Part shown: in pieces, positions 47,249-58,682 of the stretch | How positions within the stretch are numbered: position 1 is the stretch's first letter | How the letters are laid out: each line of letters opens with the position of its first letter | Origin: Acorus gramineus | Taxonomy: Eukaryota; Streptophyta; Magnoliopsida; Acorales; Acoraceae | Assembly (NCBI GenBank): GCA_030737835.1 | Contig: JAUJYN010000040.1 | Span: 662,810-726,809, forward strand | Reading direction: 5' to 3' | Length of the DNA: 64,000 nucleotides | Program-made: the position numbers and the translations under genes | The notes under the pieces: model-generated | Databases searched by the model: none | What the model was told of the DNA's origin: nothing | What the model saw: the letters and a program-made list of their open reading frames with translations, nothing else

Positions 47249-50200
47249 CAAGGGGAGGAAGAGATGTTCGGTTGCTCTCCGCGCACCGAAACCTTTCCCC
47301 AAAGGCCTCCAACGCCGGGATCTTCCTTGGCCCTCGAATTGGCCCAAATCAGAGGAGAAAAGAGGGGGGATGGAGGGGCCAATCTTCTCGGAATTCGAAT
47401 CTGAGAACACCGGGGCGTAGATCGGGACCCGATCTACTCTTTCTATGTTATGGGTTTTAAGCTTCAAGCCCTTCAAGGGGCTCAAAACCAAGAAAAATGG
47501 AGAAGGGGAGAGAGAGAGCTCATTTGGGAAGAAGATGAATAGTGCATGAACTTTTAGATCTCACTTATATAAAGTCAAACCACTTAGATTAGGCTTAAGC
47601 TAGGTTAATTAGTGTTTAAGCTAGCTTAGGGGGGCTTAAGTGTGGTTTGACCCTAGTCAACCCAACCACACAAAAGTCCAAAACCAATTGACCAAGTCAA
47701 GGTCCAACATTGACCTAGTCAAAGTCTCCCAATGCCTTTTCGCTCGGTCAAAACCCGGATACGCCCCGAAACTGTGAAATTCAGAACGTTACCGGAATTC
47801 GATGAAATTTTCGTGAGAGGCCTAAAATGACACCAGGACACATAATATGCAGTTATGTTTTCAATCGGAGTCCTCTAACTCAGGACGATAGCTAACAGTC
47901 CAAAAATTTAGCGGTTCCGATCGAAAACCGAAAAAAACAAAAAACTTCCAGAACGCTCCAACGGTTACCAGCAGGTTAAAAGCGACACATATATAACAGA
48001 TCCAACCCTTCGGGATGCGCTCGATGCACGTATTCGTGCATCGCGCCTCCATGGGGCTTCTTTGCACCCTAAATATGCTAGATATTTGCATGCTAGGCTT
48101 GTATAGCTCGTATATTGCGTAGAACCCCCTTTTCTACCATATGCTTGCCTATGGATCATATTCATGTGTGAATTATTATGTATGCATGTGCCGTTCATGT
48201 ATGGGCATGTGTGATGTGTGTTTTTTTTTATGAATGTATAAAATAAGCATGCCTTAGGTAGTCCCTATTTATAGTACTACCTCCCTATGTTAGTATGATT
48301 AACCTGGGTTAATAACCGGGTGCATACTTAATATTCCCTGGTCATAAGACTGGAGGACATGGTATGGTTGTTGCACCTATCTTGTTGGGGCAAAGCTATG
48401 ACCAGCTTCCGAAGAGGATGAGATTTTCCCTCTCTTTCTCTCTCTCTCGCCCTCCCTCTTTGCGTAAACTGGGTAAGTAGATGTGGTTCCTACTTGACTC
48501 AGGTCCGCTTGTTATCGGCATGCACCGGTTGGTGCGCGAGATCGTGCTTAACCCTTCCCTTTTAAGTTGGTGATATCCAACGCATGCTTAAGTTATACCT
48601 TGTATGCATGTTTAAGTGGGCCATACCTTGTATGCATGTTGTATGATTTGTTGTTTATGATGTAAATCCATGTCAGGGGATGCCCTTATAGTCAATTATT
48701 AGGTGATTGTGCATATGGTTCATGCACATAGCTATGACATGATTCTCCTTTAATGTATTTGCGTATGTTAAAACTAATTAGGCCTATCTGAGATAGGCGT
48801 GGGTACGACCCACTGTCGGGATGTACCTCATTAGTTAGAGCGCGAGCGATGTAATCGCCACCCAGCATCCGTGAGATGGACTTGAATGGAATTCAGGAGA
48901 ATTCATTTGTTGTATCTGTTTTATTAAACCGGTGGCTATGGCATTAAGTTAGGCCTGCCAGTGCTAGGCGCGTATATGAACCGCCTGTTGGGTTATATGC
49001 CTTGGGCTTATTTCTGCATGAGAGCAGAGGTAACTCCTCGCATCCGAGCGAGGCACCCGTGTGGGAGTACAAGAGTATTCGATATCATCCATATGTGATT
49101 ATCGAGCGTAGTTGACTTTCCATAGGGTTTGCTTTGCGAACGTGGGGTACTTTCTCTCGACATCATCGTGTGTCGAAAAACCCCAGCGTCGAAGCCGTCC
49201 TGTTTGGGTGCCACCACTTGTAGGTGCTACTGATGCGTATCACGGTACACATCTGGCTGATGTACCGATCGTGGAAGGCCGACAGGTAGAGGCTACGCGG
49301 GAGAGGGCTATCGGATGATATTGCGAGCGTGGAATCATTCTCCCCTTCTTCGGATCCGCGTTGAAGCTACCCGACGTTAAAGCTGTCCTGACAGATGGCT
49401 CCCACCTGTAGGTACTACCGATGCGTTCGACAGATGTACTAATCATGGGAGTATACCAGGTAGAGGCTACTCGGGAGAGGGCTACCAGATGACGAAGGGT
49501 GTAGAACAAAAGGTTTTCTTCCAACAATCCTGTGTCACCCTTAGGGGTGAGGGTGAGGGTGAGAATGAGGTGAAGTCACGTCGCCGCGTGACCCATTCGT
49601 TGTTCGTCCATTCCCATAGTTGTTGGGTCCGGTTATGTATCGATGTTCAAAGACATCGTTGGGCAGTAATCTCGATGTAGATGATCTAGTAGTGTTGTGT
49701 AGACCAGTAATTCCACGTCTCTTCGACCAACGGTATGGTCTCTCTCCAAAATTCCAAGAGTCTTCCTCCGGGAGTGAGGGTGAGGGTGAGGTTGGTCGCG
49801 CCGCCATGTGACCATGTTATCCCTTGGGTTTCCACCCATGTTTTCCTTGAAAGGAAATTGCCTTAACATTAAACTATTGTATTGGTGATTGGTTTCCAGC
49901 CACTCACTGAGCTTGTAGCTCATCCCTCGCATACTGTTTCTTTTTTAGGGGCAGTGTTGGGCGTGGAGCTGGAGCTTCCTTGTGGCGTGGTCTTATGTGT
50001 TATATATGTGTCACTTTTAGCCTGCTGGTAACCGTTGGAGCGTTCTGACAGTTTTTCGTTTTTTTCGGTTTTCGATCGGAACCGCTAATTTTTGGACTGT
50101 TAGCTATCGTCCTGAGTTAGAGAACTCTGATTGGAAATCTAACTGCATATTTGGTGTCCTGGTGCCATTTTAGGCCTCTCACAAAAATTTCATCGAATTC

Positions 50201-50260
50201 CGGTAACGTTTCCAAAATTTCACAGTTCCGGGGCGTATCCGGGTATTTTAAGTGACTCGC

Positions 50261-50268
50261 TATATAAG
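50261..50268 (+). promoter_or_regulatory. Candidate TATA box of element E LTR
   Basis: TATATAAG in the context ACTCGCTATATAAGTGAAATC, about 265 bp into the LTR; repeated at 55349-55356 in the 3' LTR and as the reverse complement in F (47566-47573). The intron-like junction lies about 320 bp downstream, so it would be transcribed. Confidence 0.6.
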
Positions 50269-51387
50269 TGAAATCTAAAATCTGATTGGCACTATTCATC
50301 ATCCCTACCAAAAAGCTTTCTCTCTCCCCTTCTCCATTTTTCAAGCTTTTGAGCCCCTTAGAGCCCTCAAAGCTTAAAACCTAAAGCATAAGAAGTGTAG
50401 ATCGGGTCCCGATCTACACCCCGGTGCTTTCAAATCCGGATTCCGGTGAGTTTTGCCCCTCCATCCCCCCTCTCTTCTTCCCTGATTTGGGCCATTTCGA
50501 AGGCCGAGAGAGATCCCGGCGTTGGAGGCCTTTGGGGAAAGGTTTCGGTGCGCGGAGAGCTACCGGACATCCCTTCCTCCCCTTGATCTTGACGGACGGT
50601 CGCGCGACGACCCGATCTCCGGTGAGTGGGACGACCCAGTTTGGGAGGCGTTACATGCATTTGGGCGTGTACCGTCCTCCCCTGGGCACCATAGTAAATA
50701 TTAACCTGTTTAATATGAAAAGCTATGAAAGCATGATAATCTGTAGTATGCATGCCACCCTAGATTTGTATGCTAGGGACTTATACCCTTGGGACCCGTA
50801 TAAGAGCCATGCACCCGGTTATCATGTTTCCATGCTAGGAAAGCCCCGACCGATGCATGTTCCCATTTAGTTTATTTATTTAAATAAAATGCGAGCATGT
50901 GATTATTAGCCTGTTTTAGCGAATATCATAGGGGAGGGGCCTCGTGAGGACAGCGGTGAGACCCGGGCTAGGGTACTCCGTGTTCCTTGTTTGGTTGTCG
51001 GGATGTCCTATATCGGGACCTCACGCTGCCCTCCCAAGGATTCTTTCCCCGTTAATATTCCAACCTTGTTATAACTATTATGCATGTTCCCCGCATCTTG
51101 GTTATGCGCCCTGGAGGAATTCTGAGGAATTCAGGACATTAGAGTTGTTATGATGTGTTGTCTGCGGATCCGAGTGGATCATATGCGATGGATAGGCTGT
51201 TCTGTTCCCTTCGTTGGATCCGTGTAGAGACTACCCCGGCGTTGGAAAGGTCGTCCCGTGCAGGGGCTCCCATCAGTAGGCGCCTCCTGATTTGGTAGAA
51301 GGACTGTGCTGAATGTGGGAGTGACCAAACGACCTACGGAGTGGGAGAGGCTATCGGTGGACCAAGGGTGACCAACAGCCTAGTCAA

Positions 51388-51640
51388 TCCCAAGAGCCTA
51401 GGTCACCTATTGAGGGTGAGGGTGAGGGTATGGTGGGCCGGCGATGTGGCGACCCACTGGATTGTAAGTCCCAATATCCTTGGTCACCCATTGAGGGTGA
51501 GGGTGAGGGTGTAGCGGGTGGCCGTAGAGACCCGCTGGTTTTGTGTAATTAGTCCCAATATCCTTGGTCACCCATTGAGAGGTGAGGGTGAGGGTGTAGT
51601 GGGTTGGCGGTAGCGACCCACTGGATTGCGGAGTTGTTGC
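51388..51640 (+). repeat. Three ~81-84-bp tandem units with TGAGGG runs in E 5' LTR
   Basis: Units starting TCCCAAGAG or TCCCAATATCC at 51388, 51469 and 51553. Each holds CACCYATTGAG(G)GTGAGGGTGAGGG and then CGACCCACTGG-like sequence. The 3' LTR has the same array near 56480-56730. J has two related units. Confidence 0.85.
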
Positions 51641-52164
51641 CATTTTGTTGCTTGAGTAATGTGATTGTGGATTAAATTATATCTGGTTGTGGTTAATATA
51701 AGCTGTGATGCATGGGTTGTGCTGTTCACTGAGCGTGTGGCTCACCCCTCGCATAATATTTTTCTCCAGTGTCATCTGAGTCGGATCTGGAGGAGGAGCT
51801 CCCTGAGGGACTTCATCAGTAGCGGAGTAGCGCCACGTCCCGCGAGTATCATAGGCTATCAGCATCCCTTTTGCTTGTATGTATTGTATTTCGTGCTTGG
51901 GCACGTGTTTGTGTTGTATTTGGATATCTTTGTATATATTGGCTCTCACAGGACATATGATTATGTATCGAGTCTGTAGTATGTTTTGATTACAGATTCA
52001 GTCTTTTAGCTTCCGCATTTGGTGTGTATATCATGTCAGCCCTGCTTTTGTCTGTGTTGTCATTTTAGCTGTTGTGTGAGTATGTTATTGAACTCCTGTT
52101 TACTGATATCATATATACACTTGCCGCGTCCCGGGGTCGGCCGGCCCTGGGGCGTGACAAAAGT

Positions 52165-52176
52165 TGGTATCAGAGC
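52165..52176 (+). other. Element E primer binding site (tRNA-iMet)
   Basis: TGGTATCAGAGC, five bases after the 5' LTR end. Confidence 0.92.
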
Positions 52177-52278
52177 CTGGTCCTGTCAGAGCCAATGGTC
52201 TTCTTTTCGTAGAGATGAGTCCTAGGATTTGTATATGTGTATTCTGATCCTAGTGTCTGGTTTTCTTAGGTTGCTGAT

Positions 52279-53541
52279 ATGCCTCCTCGCAGAGGACGGC
52301 GCGGACATGGTCCCTCTCGACCTTTGGAGGTTTCCGGACCTACTAGAGGCGAGGATGCTACTGGAGAGTCCACGGCTGTGAGGCCAGGATCGGCGCAGGA
52401 GCCTCCCGCATGGGAACGTGCGTTCGCTCAAATAGCGGATTTGGTGGAGACTTAGACCAGGGCACTGGAGGCCCAGACCAGAGTGTTGGTAGAGCAGGCG
52501 CGGGAGATCCAGGAGCTGAGGGCGGCCCGTGATGCAGTTCCACAGGTTCACCCAGTGGCAGATCCGCCTGTGGTACCCGAAGTACCCCCAGTCCCCGTGG
52601 AGATTCCGGCGGTGAGGGTTCAGGATCCCCCGGCGAGGGAGGTGGAGCTGGAGGCTGCAGCGCGGGTGCAGCAGAGTGGCCTCGCAGCCTTCCTAAAGCT
52701 CCGTCCTCCCGAGTTCTATGGCCAGTTGGCGGATCCCCTTGCCCCAGAGCGATGGTTGATGGAGGTGGAGGTGATCTTCTCGACCATGCTTTGCGCGGAT
52801 CGCCAGCGAGTCTCCCTTGCCACCTTCATGTTGAAGGGTAGCGCTGTCGACTGGTGGGCTACCCGAGTGGTGGACATCCCCGAGGGATTGGAGCAGCTTT
52901 CATGAGCAGGTTTCCGGAGGTATTTCCTGGAGGAGTACTTCCCGTTCTCGACGCGGCAGATCAGGATGCAGGAGTTTGAGCGGTTGACGCAGGGCTCTAT
53001 GTCTGTCGCCGACTACTCCACGCGCTTCACGAGGTTATCCAGATTCGCTCCAGCCTTGGTGATGGACGAAGAGGCGAGGTGCCGCCGTTTCGAGCTTGGT
53101 CTCTGCAGCGCCATTCAGGTGCATGTTTCCTCCCAGGCTTTCTCGAGGTTCTCGGACTTGGTGTCTCAGGCGAAGACAGTCGAGCGGGACCTCGGGATCC
53201 TCGTGAGGGTTCCGACCCCATCTGCAGATCAGGGTCCTTCCGGGAGTCGGGACCAGGGGCAGCGCAAGAGGAGGAGGCCCCGTTTTGATCAGTTAGCGGC
53301 TGCCTCTCCTCCAGCAGATGCGGTGCCAGTGTGGGATCCGACACCCATTGCGGCAGTTCCCATCCAGTCCATGCAGCCGGAGAGGCGGCGCTGTTTCCAT
53401 TGTCAGCGCATCGGGCATATCAGATACAATTGCCCTGATGCTGGCCGACCCCGAGTGCTACCTCAGCAGCCGCAGTTCTTACAGCAGCAGCTTCCGCGTC
53501 AGCAGCAGCCGCAGGAGGGTCGAGTTGACCAGTGGAGGTAG
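52279..53541 (+). pseudogene. Element E gag (fossil)
   Basis: Starts MPPRRGRRGHGPSRPLEVSG at 52279, as in element I. It has the coiled helix, the gag core (LAAFLKLRPPEFYGQLADPL, LATFMLKGSAVDWWATRVVD) and a CCHC knuckle (CFHCQRIGHIRYNC) near 53392-53433. A Q-rich tail follows. Broken, with few breaks. The start of the protease region (QGRVAAHSVEEAQVSG) follows to about 53690 before the sequence changes to LTR-like. Confidence 0.85.
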
Positions 53542-53713
53542 CCAGTGCAGCCGGCGAGGCGTGCCCCTGCTCCTCAGCCGCAGTTCGTTCAGGGCAGAGT
53601 TGCAGCTCATTCGGTCGAGGAGGCGCAGGTTTCGGGTGTCATGATTCGAGGTAATGTTTTGTTTTCCCAGCTCCCTATGAATATATATGTGTTGATTGCG
53701 GTTAAGCATGTGT

Positions 53714-54440
53714 GTGATGTTTCGTTGAGTGGATAAGGAGTGTGGTTGTTCGAGTTAAAGAGGCCGGGTTGTAGCCGTCCTGGCAGGAGGCTCTCATTCG
53801 TAGGTACCGCCGATGCAGTCGGAGGGGTACTGATCGTGGGAGTATGCCAGGTAGGGGCTAACCCGGAAATGGATTAATGGATGATGTCGCGAGTGTGGAA
53901 TCGTTCTCCCCTTCGTTGGACCCGAGTAGGGACTCCTCAGCGTTAGAGAGGCCTTCCTGACAGAGGGCTCCCATCAGTAGGCACCTCTTGATTTGGTTTC
54001 GAACTGTGCTGAATTGTGGGAGCGAACCAGGCGGCCTACGGTGTGGAGGAGAGGCTACCGGTGGACCAGGGGTGAAGAGCAGTCTAAGACTCTCCCAAAG
54101 TCCCAATATGTCTCCTGATGAGAGTGAGGGTGTGGATGTGACGAAGACGCGTCGCCTCGTGACCCAAATTGTTGTTCGACCGTTCCCACGGATGTTGGGT
54201 CCTGTCTTGTGATGGAGGTTGAAGGCTATCGGTGGGTGATTATCTAGATATAGATGATCCGGTTAGATTGGTTCTTTAAGAGTGATGTCTTCTTCTAGTG
54301 TTCCTTTTCTGGTTTAAGGGGCCGTGTGAGGTCAGCGTTGAGACCCGGGCTAGGGTACTTCGTGTTCCTTGTTTGGTTGTCGGGGTATCCTATATCGGGA
54401 CCTCATGCTGCTCTCCCAAGGTTTCTTTTCCCAGTCAAGG
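53714..54440 (+). repeat. LTR-like patch in the interior of element E
   Basis: 53714-54280 follows the C/D/H LTR family (GTGGAATCGTTCTCCCCTTC, TAGGCACCTCTTGATTTGG, GACGCGTCGCCTCGTGACCC contexts). 54316-54421 is the conserved block of the E/F/J LTRs. It has no LTR ends and no target duplication, so it is not a simple insertion. It sits where protease and RT would lie. Confidence 0.75.
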
Positions 54441-54454
54441 GATACCCTGGAAGC

Positions 54455-54808
54455 ATCAGCTGGTGATGGATCAAGTGCGAGTTTGGATGGAGCTTTTGGC
54501 CTTTCTGGGCTATGTGATTGTGATGAAGGTATATCTGTGGACCCGGGTAAGACGCTTGCTATGTCGAATTGGCGTAGGCCGTCGAACCCCGCAAGGATTC
54601 GGAGTTTCCCGAGTTTGGCGGATTATTGCAGGATGTTTGACGAGGGACTCTCGAAGATAGCTGTTCCTCTTAACCGCCTTACTCGGAAGGATGTCCGGTT
54701 CGAGTGGTCCCCGTCTTGCGAGGAGAGCTTCCTGGAGTTTACTCGGAGGCTCACCTCAGCGCCAATTCTTACCTCTCCGTCTTGGAGTGGTGGGTTCGTA
54801 GTTGGGTA
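54455..54808 (+). pseudogene. Element E fragment of reverse transcriptase end and connection (fossil)
   Basis: The readable block [27 protein letters not shown], then [35 protein letters not shown], corresponds to the stretch just after the RT palm in element I (residues about 175-255 there). Fossil fragment. Confidence 0.8.
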
Positions 54809-54814
54809 AAGGTG

Positions 54815-55039
54815 TGTCCACGATCCTGCTCACGTCATCCCGTTCGAGCCGCTCGTCTCTGAGCCGGACAGTCATTCGTGGAGCAGTCGATTGAGATCAT
54901 GGACCGCCGCGTGAGGAGGCTCTGCACCAAGGCCGTCCAGTTGGTCGAGGTGCGATGGCAGCACCGTTTCGGTGTCGAGGACACTTGGGAGCTCAAGGAT
55001 GCCAGGTGTGACGCGTATCCGCATCTTTTCCCCTCCTAG
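54815..55039 (+). pseudogene. Element E integrase end / chromodomain fragment (fossil)
   Basis: Readable [14 protein letters not shown], then a chromodomain-like stretch with QLVEVRWQHRFG and HLFPS at the end, matching the last ~75 residues of element I pol. The stop lies some 35 bp before the polypurine tract. Confidence 0.75.
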
Positions 55040-55072
55040 ATGTTTTTGCATATTTTGAGGACAAAATTTCCT

Positions 55073-55085
55073 AAGGGGGGAAGAA
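55073..55085 (+). other. Element E polypurine tract
   Basis: AAGGGGGGAAGAA directly before the 3' LTR. Confidence 0.88.
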
Positions 55086-57253
55086 TGTTATATATGTGTC
55101 ACTTTTAGCCTGCTGGTAACCGTTGGAGCGTTCTGGCAGTTTTTCATTTTTTTCGGTTTTCGATCGGAACCGCTAATTTTTGGACTGTTAGCTATCGTCC
55201 TGAGTTAGAGAACTCCGATTGAAAATCTAACTGCATATTTGGTGTCCTGGTGCCATTTTAGGCCTCTCACGAAAATTTCATCGAATTCCGGTAACGTTTC
55301 CGAAATTTCACAGTTCCGGGGCGTATCCGGGTATTTTAAGTGACTCGCTATATAAGTGAAATCTAAAATCTGATTGGCACTATTCATCATCCCTACCAAA
55401 AAGCTTTCTCTCTCCCCTTCTCCATTTTTCAAGCTTTTGAGCCCCTTAGAGCCCTCAAAGCTTAAAACCTAAAGCATAAGAAGTGTAGATCGGGTCCCGA
55501 TCTACACCCCGGTGCTTTCAAATCCGGATTCCGGCGAGTTTTGCCCCTCCATCCCCCCTCTCTTCTTCCCTGATTTGGGCCATTTCGAAGGCCGAGAGAG
55601 ATCCCGGCGTTGGAGGCCTTTGGGGAAAGGTTTCGGTGCGCGGAGAGCTACCGGACATCCCTTCCTCCCCTTGATCTTGACGGACGGTCGCGCGACGACC
55701 CGATCTCCGGTGAGTGGGACGATCCAACCCAGTTTGGGAGGCGTTACATGCATTTGGGCGTGTACCGTCCTCCCCTGGGCACCATAGTAAATGTTAACCT
55801 GTTTAATATGAAAAGCTATGAAAGCATGATAATCTGTAGTATGCATGCCACCCTAGATTTGTATGCTAGGGACTTATACCCTTGGGACCCGTATAAGAGC
55901 CATGCACCCTGTTATCATGTTTCCATTCTAGGAAAGCCCCGACCGATGCATGTTCCCATTTAGTTTATTTATTTAAATAAAATGCGAGCATGTGATTATT
56001 AGCCTGTTTTAGCGAATATCATAGGGGAGGGGCCTCGCGAGGACAGCGGTGAGACCCGGGCTAGGGTACTCCGTGTTCCTTGTTTGGTTGTCGGGATGTC
56101 CTATATCGGGACCTCACGCTGCCCTCCCAAGGATTCTTTCCCCGTTAATATTCCAACCTCGTTATAACTATTATGCATGTTCCCCGCATCTTGGTTATGC
56201 GCCCTAGAGGAATTATGAGGAATTCAGGACATTAGAGTTGGTAGGATGTGTTGTCTGCGGATCCGAGTGGATCATATGCGATGGATAGGCTGTTCTGTTC
56301 CCTTCGTTGGATCCGTGTAGAGACTACCCCGGCATTGGAAAGGTCGTCCCGTGCAGGGGCTCCCATCAGTAGGCGCCTCCTGATTTGGTAGAAGGACTGT
56401 GCTGAATGTGGGAGTGACCAAACGACCTACGGAGTGGGAGAGGCTATCGGTGGACCAAGGGTGACCAACAGCCTAGTCAATCCCAAGAGCCTAGGTCACC
56501 TATTGAGGGTGAGGGTGAGGGTATGGTGGGCCGGCGATGTGGCGACCCACTGGATTGTAAGTCCCAATATCCTTGGTCACCCATTGAGGGTGAGGGTGAG
56601 GGTGTAGCGGGTTGGCGGTAGCGACCCGTTGGTTTTGTGTAGTTAGTCCCAATATCCTTGGTCACCCATTGAGAGGTGAGGGTGAGGGTGTGGTGGGTTA
56701 GCGGTAGCGACCCACTGGATTGCGGAGTTGTTGCCATTTTGTGGCTTGAGTAATGTGATTGTGGATTAAATTATATCTGGTTGTGGTTAATATAAGCTGT
56801 GATGCATGGGTTGTGCTGTTCACTGAGCGTGTGGCTCACCCCTCGCATAATATTTTTCTCCAGTGTCATCTGAGTCGGATCTGGAGGAGGAGCTCCCTGA
56901 GGGACTTCATCAGTAGCGGAGTAGCGCCACGTCCCGCGAGTATCATAGGCTATCAGCATCCCTTTTGCTTGTATGTATTGTATTTCGTGCTTGGGCACGT
57001 GTTTGTGTTGTATTTGGATATCTTTGTATATATTGGCTGTCACAGGACATATGATTATGTATCGAGTTTGTAGTATGTTTTGATTATAGATTCAGTCTTT
57101 TAGCTTCCGCATTTGGTGTGTATATCATGTCAGCCCTGCTTTTGTCTGTGTTGTCATTTTAGATGTTGTGTGAGTATGTTATTGAACTCCTGTTTACTGA
57201 TATCATATATACACTTGCCGCGTCCCGGGGTCGGCTGGCCCTGGGGCGTGACA
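55086..57253 (+). repeat. Element E 3' LTR (2,168 bp)
   Basis: Partner of 49998-52159. It has the same CCCCTTG|ATCTTGACGG junction (55673/55674), the same conserved block (56027-56132) and the same tandem units. Confidence 0.93.
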
Positions 57254-57749
57254 TTATGTGAGTGGATCGTTCTATCCAGCGGGTGGCAAGTGCAAGGTTG
57301 TCAGCAGTCCTAGAGTCATTTTATGTATTGTAAATCTTGCATGTTGCACAGGTTGTATTTTATTTGGACTAGACTTGGCTCTCACAGGATAGTGATTGTG
57401 TAATTGAGTTTGTAAATAATGTTTTTGGTTTACAAACATTGTTGATATCTTATGCTTCCGCTTTTCAGTCAGTTATCATTTATCTTTGCCTTGCCATCTT
57501 GTGTGTTGTTGTTGGAGTCTTTGTTGATCTCAGGTATTAATAGTTGATACTTTATATATTGTCGCATCTCGGGGACGGCCACTCTGGGGCGTGACAGGTT
57601 CTTCCTTGAGAACTTCTCGTAATCATGGCAAAGGCGTGGAAATCGAGATCATTGAAGATTTGCCACTGAAATCTTCTGTAGAAATCGAGGGAAAGCTGGC
57701 GTATGGAACATGATCCAGAGCCCAACTGGAGGATCCTCAGAGAGAGCCG

Positions 57750-58502
57750 CTACATACCTTCGACCGAAGCAATAGGATGGGGAACCGAACCCAGGCCATC
57801 TGTAGGCTCAACCACACCAGCAAGAAATCTCACCTCGGATGGCGCACGTCTCGGTTCCTCCAATCCAAGAAGCTCCCACCATGATCGGTCCGGATACTCC
57901 ATCACCTGAGAGATGTCATCCATCTTGACCTCTTTGACATCCGGCCTGGGGGCATCCACCATCGCCTTCCAGGGACGGCACAGGTGGCGGCGGGAAGAAT
58001 CCCAACCATATGGCATTCAGGGACACCAAACCCGGACCCGACGATCCTGCTAGTCGGAGATTTCACTCCGGGACATGCCAAGGACCAGTTCTGGAACCCT
58101 AGCCCGGCGAGAGATGTAGAAGGATGGGGACCGCCCGGAGGTTGAAGCCTTGACCTGATAGATCCAGCAGATCTCGGTCAAGCCAAGTTCAACCCCAGTC
58201 CTCCTTCCCAGCGTGACCACACACATCAAGATGCACTACACGTTGGGAACAACCGAGATAGGGTGGATGCCAAAGAAGTCAAGAAACTCTGCCACCAAGT
58301 GTGGAAGAGGAAGGGAAAGACCCCCATCCTTGAAATAGCTAGGATGGAGGAGAACGGAATCAAGATAAAGAGTGGGGACCACATCCTTAGCCAACTCATC
58401 AACCATGAAGTCTAAGGAGATGCCCAACTCTCTGTGAAGGGCTGCGGTAATAGCGGTTTTCTCCATGATAGTGGAAATATCCATGGAGCTTTCAAAGATC
58501 AA
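57750..58502 (-). pseudogene. Element A antisense ORF, second N-terminal-like copy
   Basis: Minus-strand 58236-58502 reads DGGLSLPLPHLVAEFLDFFG, then IHPISVVPNV, the same PF04195-like pattern as 42689-42982 but clearly diverged from it. A downstream stretch (57750-58016) has no recognised motif. Like the first copy it is antisense to pol, and it is followed on the + strand by the A polypurine tract and LTR. It may be a diverged tandem duplicate within A or the tail of a different Tat element. Confidence 0.5.
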
Positions 58503-58682
58503 AAGGAAAGAACGAGATGGGATGAGGAGCGCCTTCCTCTCAACCCTTAAATACCGTCGAAGAGACGCTTCGAAAAGATGGCAGCAATTATTCGCTGTGG
58601 ATATTGATACGCAATCAATGCCTCAGAAAGGGGTTTCACGAAAACCTAAGAGGCGCCGACGTTTGAGTTTTCTAAATGAGAA

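Larger units (their letters stand above)
44517..47998 (-). mobile_element. F: solo LTR of the E/J family inserted in D
   Basis: Target duplication GATCC (44512-44516 and 47999-48003). Minus-strand ends are TGTTATATATGTGTCGC and GGGGCGTGACA-like. No interior; 3,482 bp. It holds two copies of the ~107-bp LTR block (45562-45668 and 45752-45858), a GC-rich intron-like segment, and a minus-strand TATATAA near 47566-47573. Confidence 0.92.
49998..52159 (+). repeat. Element E 5' LTR (2,162 bp)
   Basis: TGTTATATATGTGTCAC ... CTGGGGCGTGACA. It matches J throughout, except that CCCCTTG is joined directly to ATCTTGACGG at 50585/50586. It carries the conserved block 50930-51039 and three repeat units with TGAGGG runs. 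Confidence 0.93.
49998..57253 (+). mobile_element. Element E: non-autonomous Tekay-like element with LTRs lacking the intron-like segment
   Basis: Target duplication TTATG at 49993-49997 and 57254-57258. 5' LTR 49998-52159, initiator-Met primer site, gag, an LTR-like patch, short pol scraps, polypurine tract, 3' LTR 55086-57253. The first 260 bp of the LTRs differ at six positions (about 98% identical) and later parts look closer still, so the insertion is young. Most of pol is absent and the element cannot have moved by itself. The family is that of J and F. Confidence 0.92.
43098..57596 (+). mobile_element. D: solo LTR of the C family, split by F and E
   Basis: Pieces 43098-44516, 48004-49997 and 57259-57596 add up to about 3.75 kb, the length of the C LTR. 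Ends are TGTTATGCCTGTGTCATT and GGGGCGTGACA. Flanks are agttc (43093-43097) and ggttc (57597-57601), a duplication with one mismatch. The U5 half follows the C LTR in opposite orientation. The U3 half is closer to the E and I families. Confidence 0.82.

Noticed and set aside
46324-47420. 248-aa and 270-aa frames in LTR F
   Set aside because: Same explanation: GC-rich, intron-like LTR segment; no family motif.
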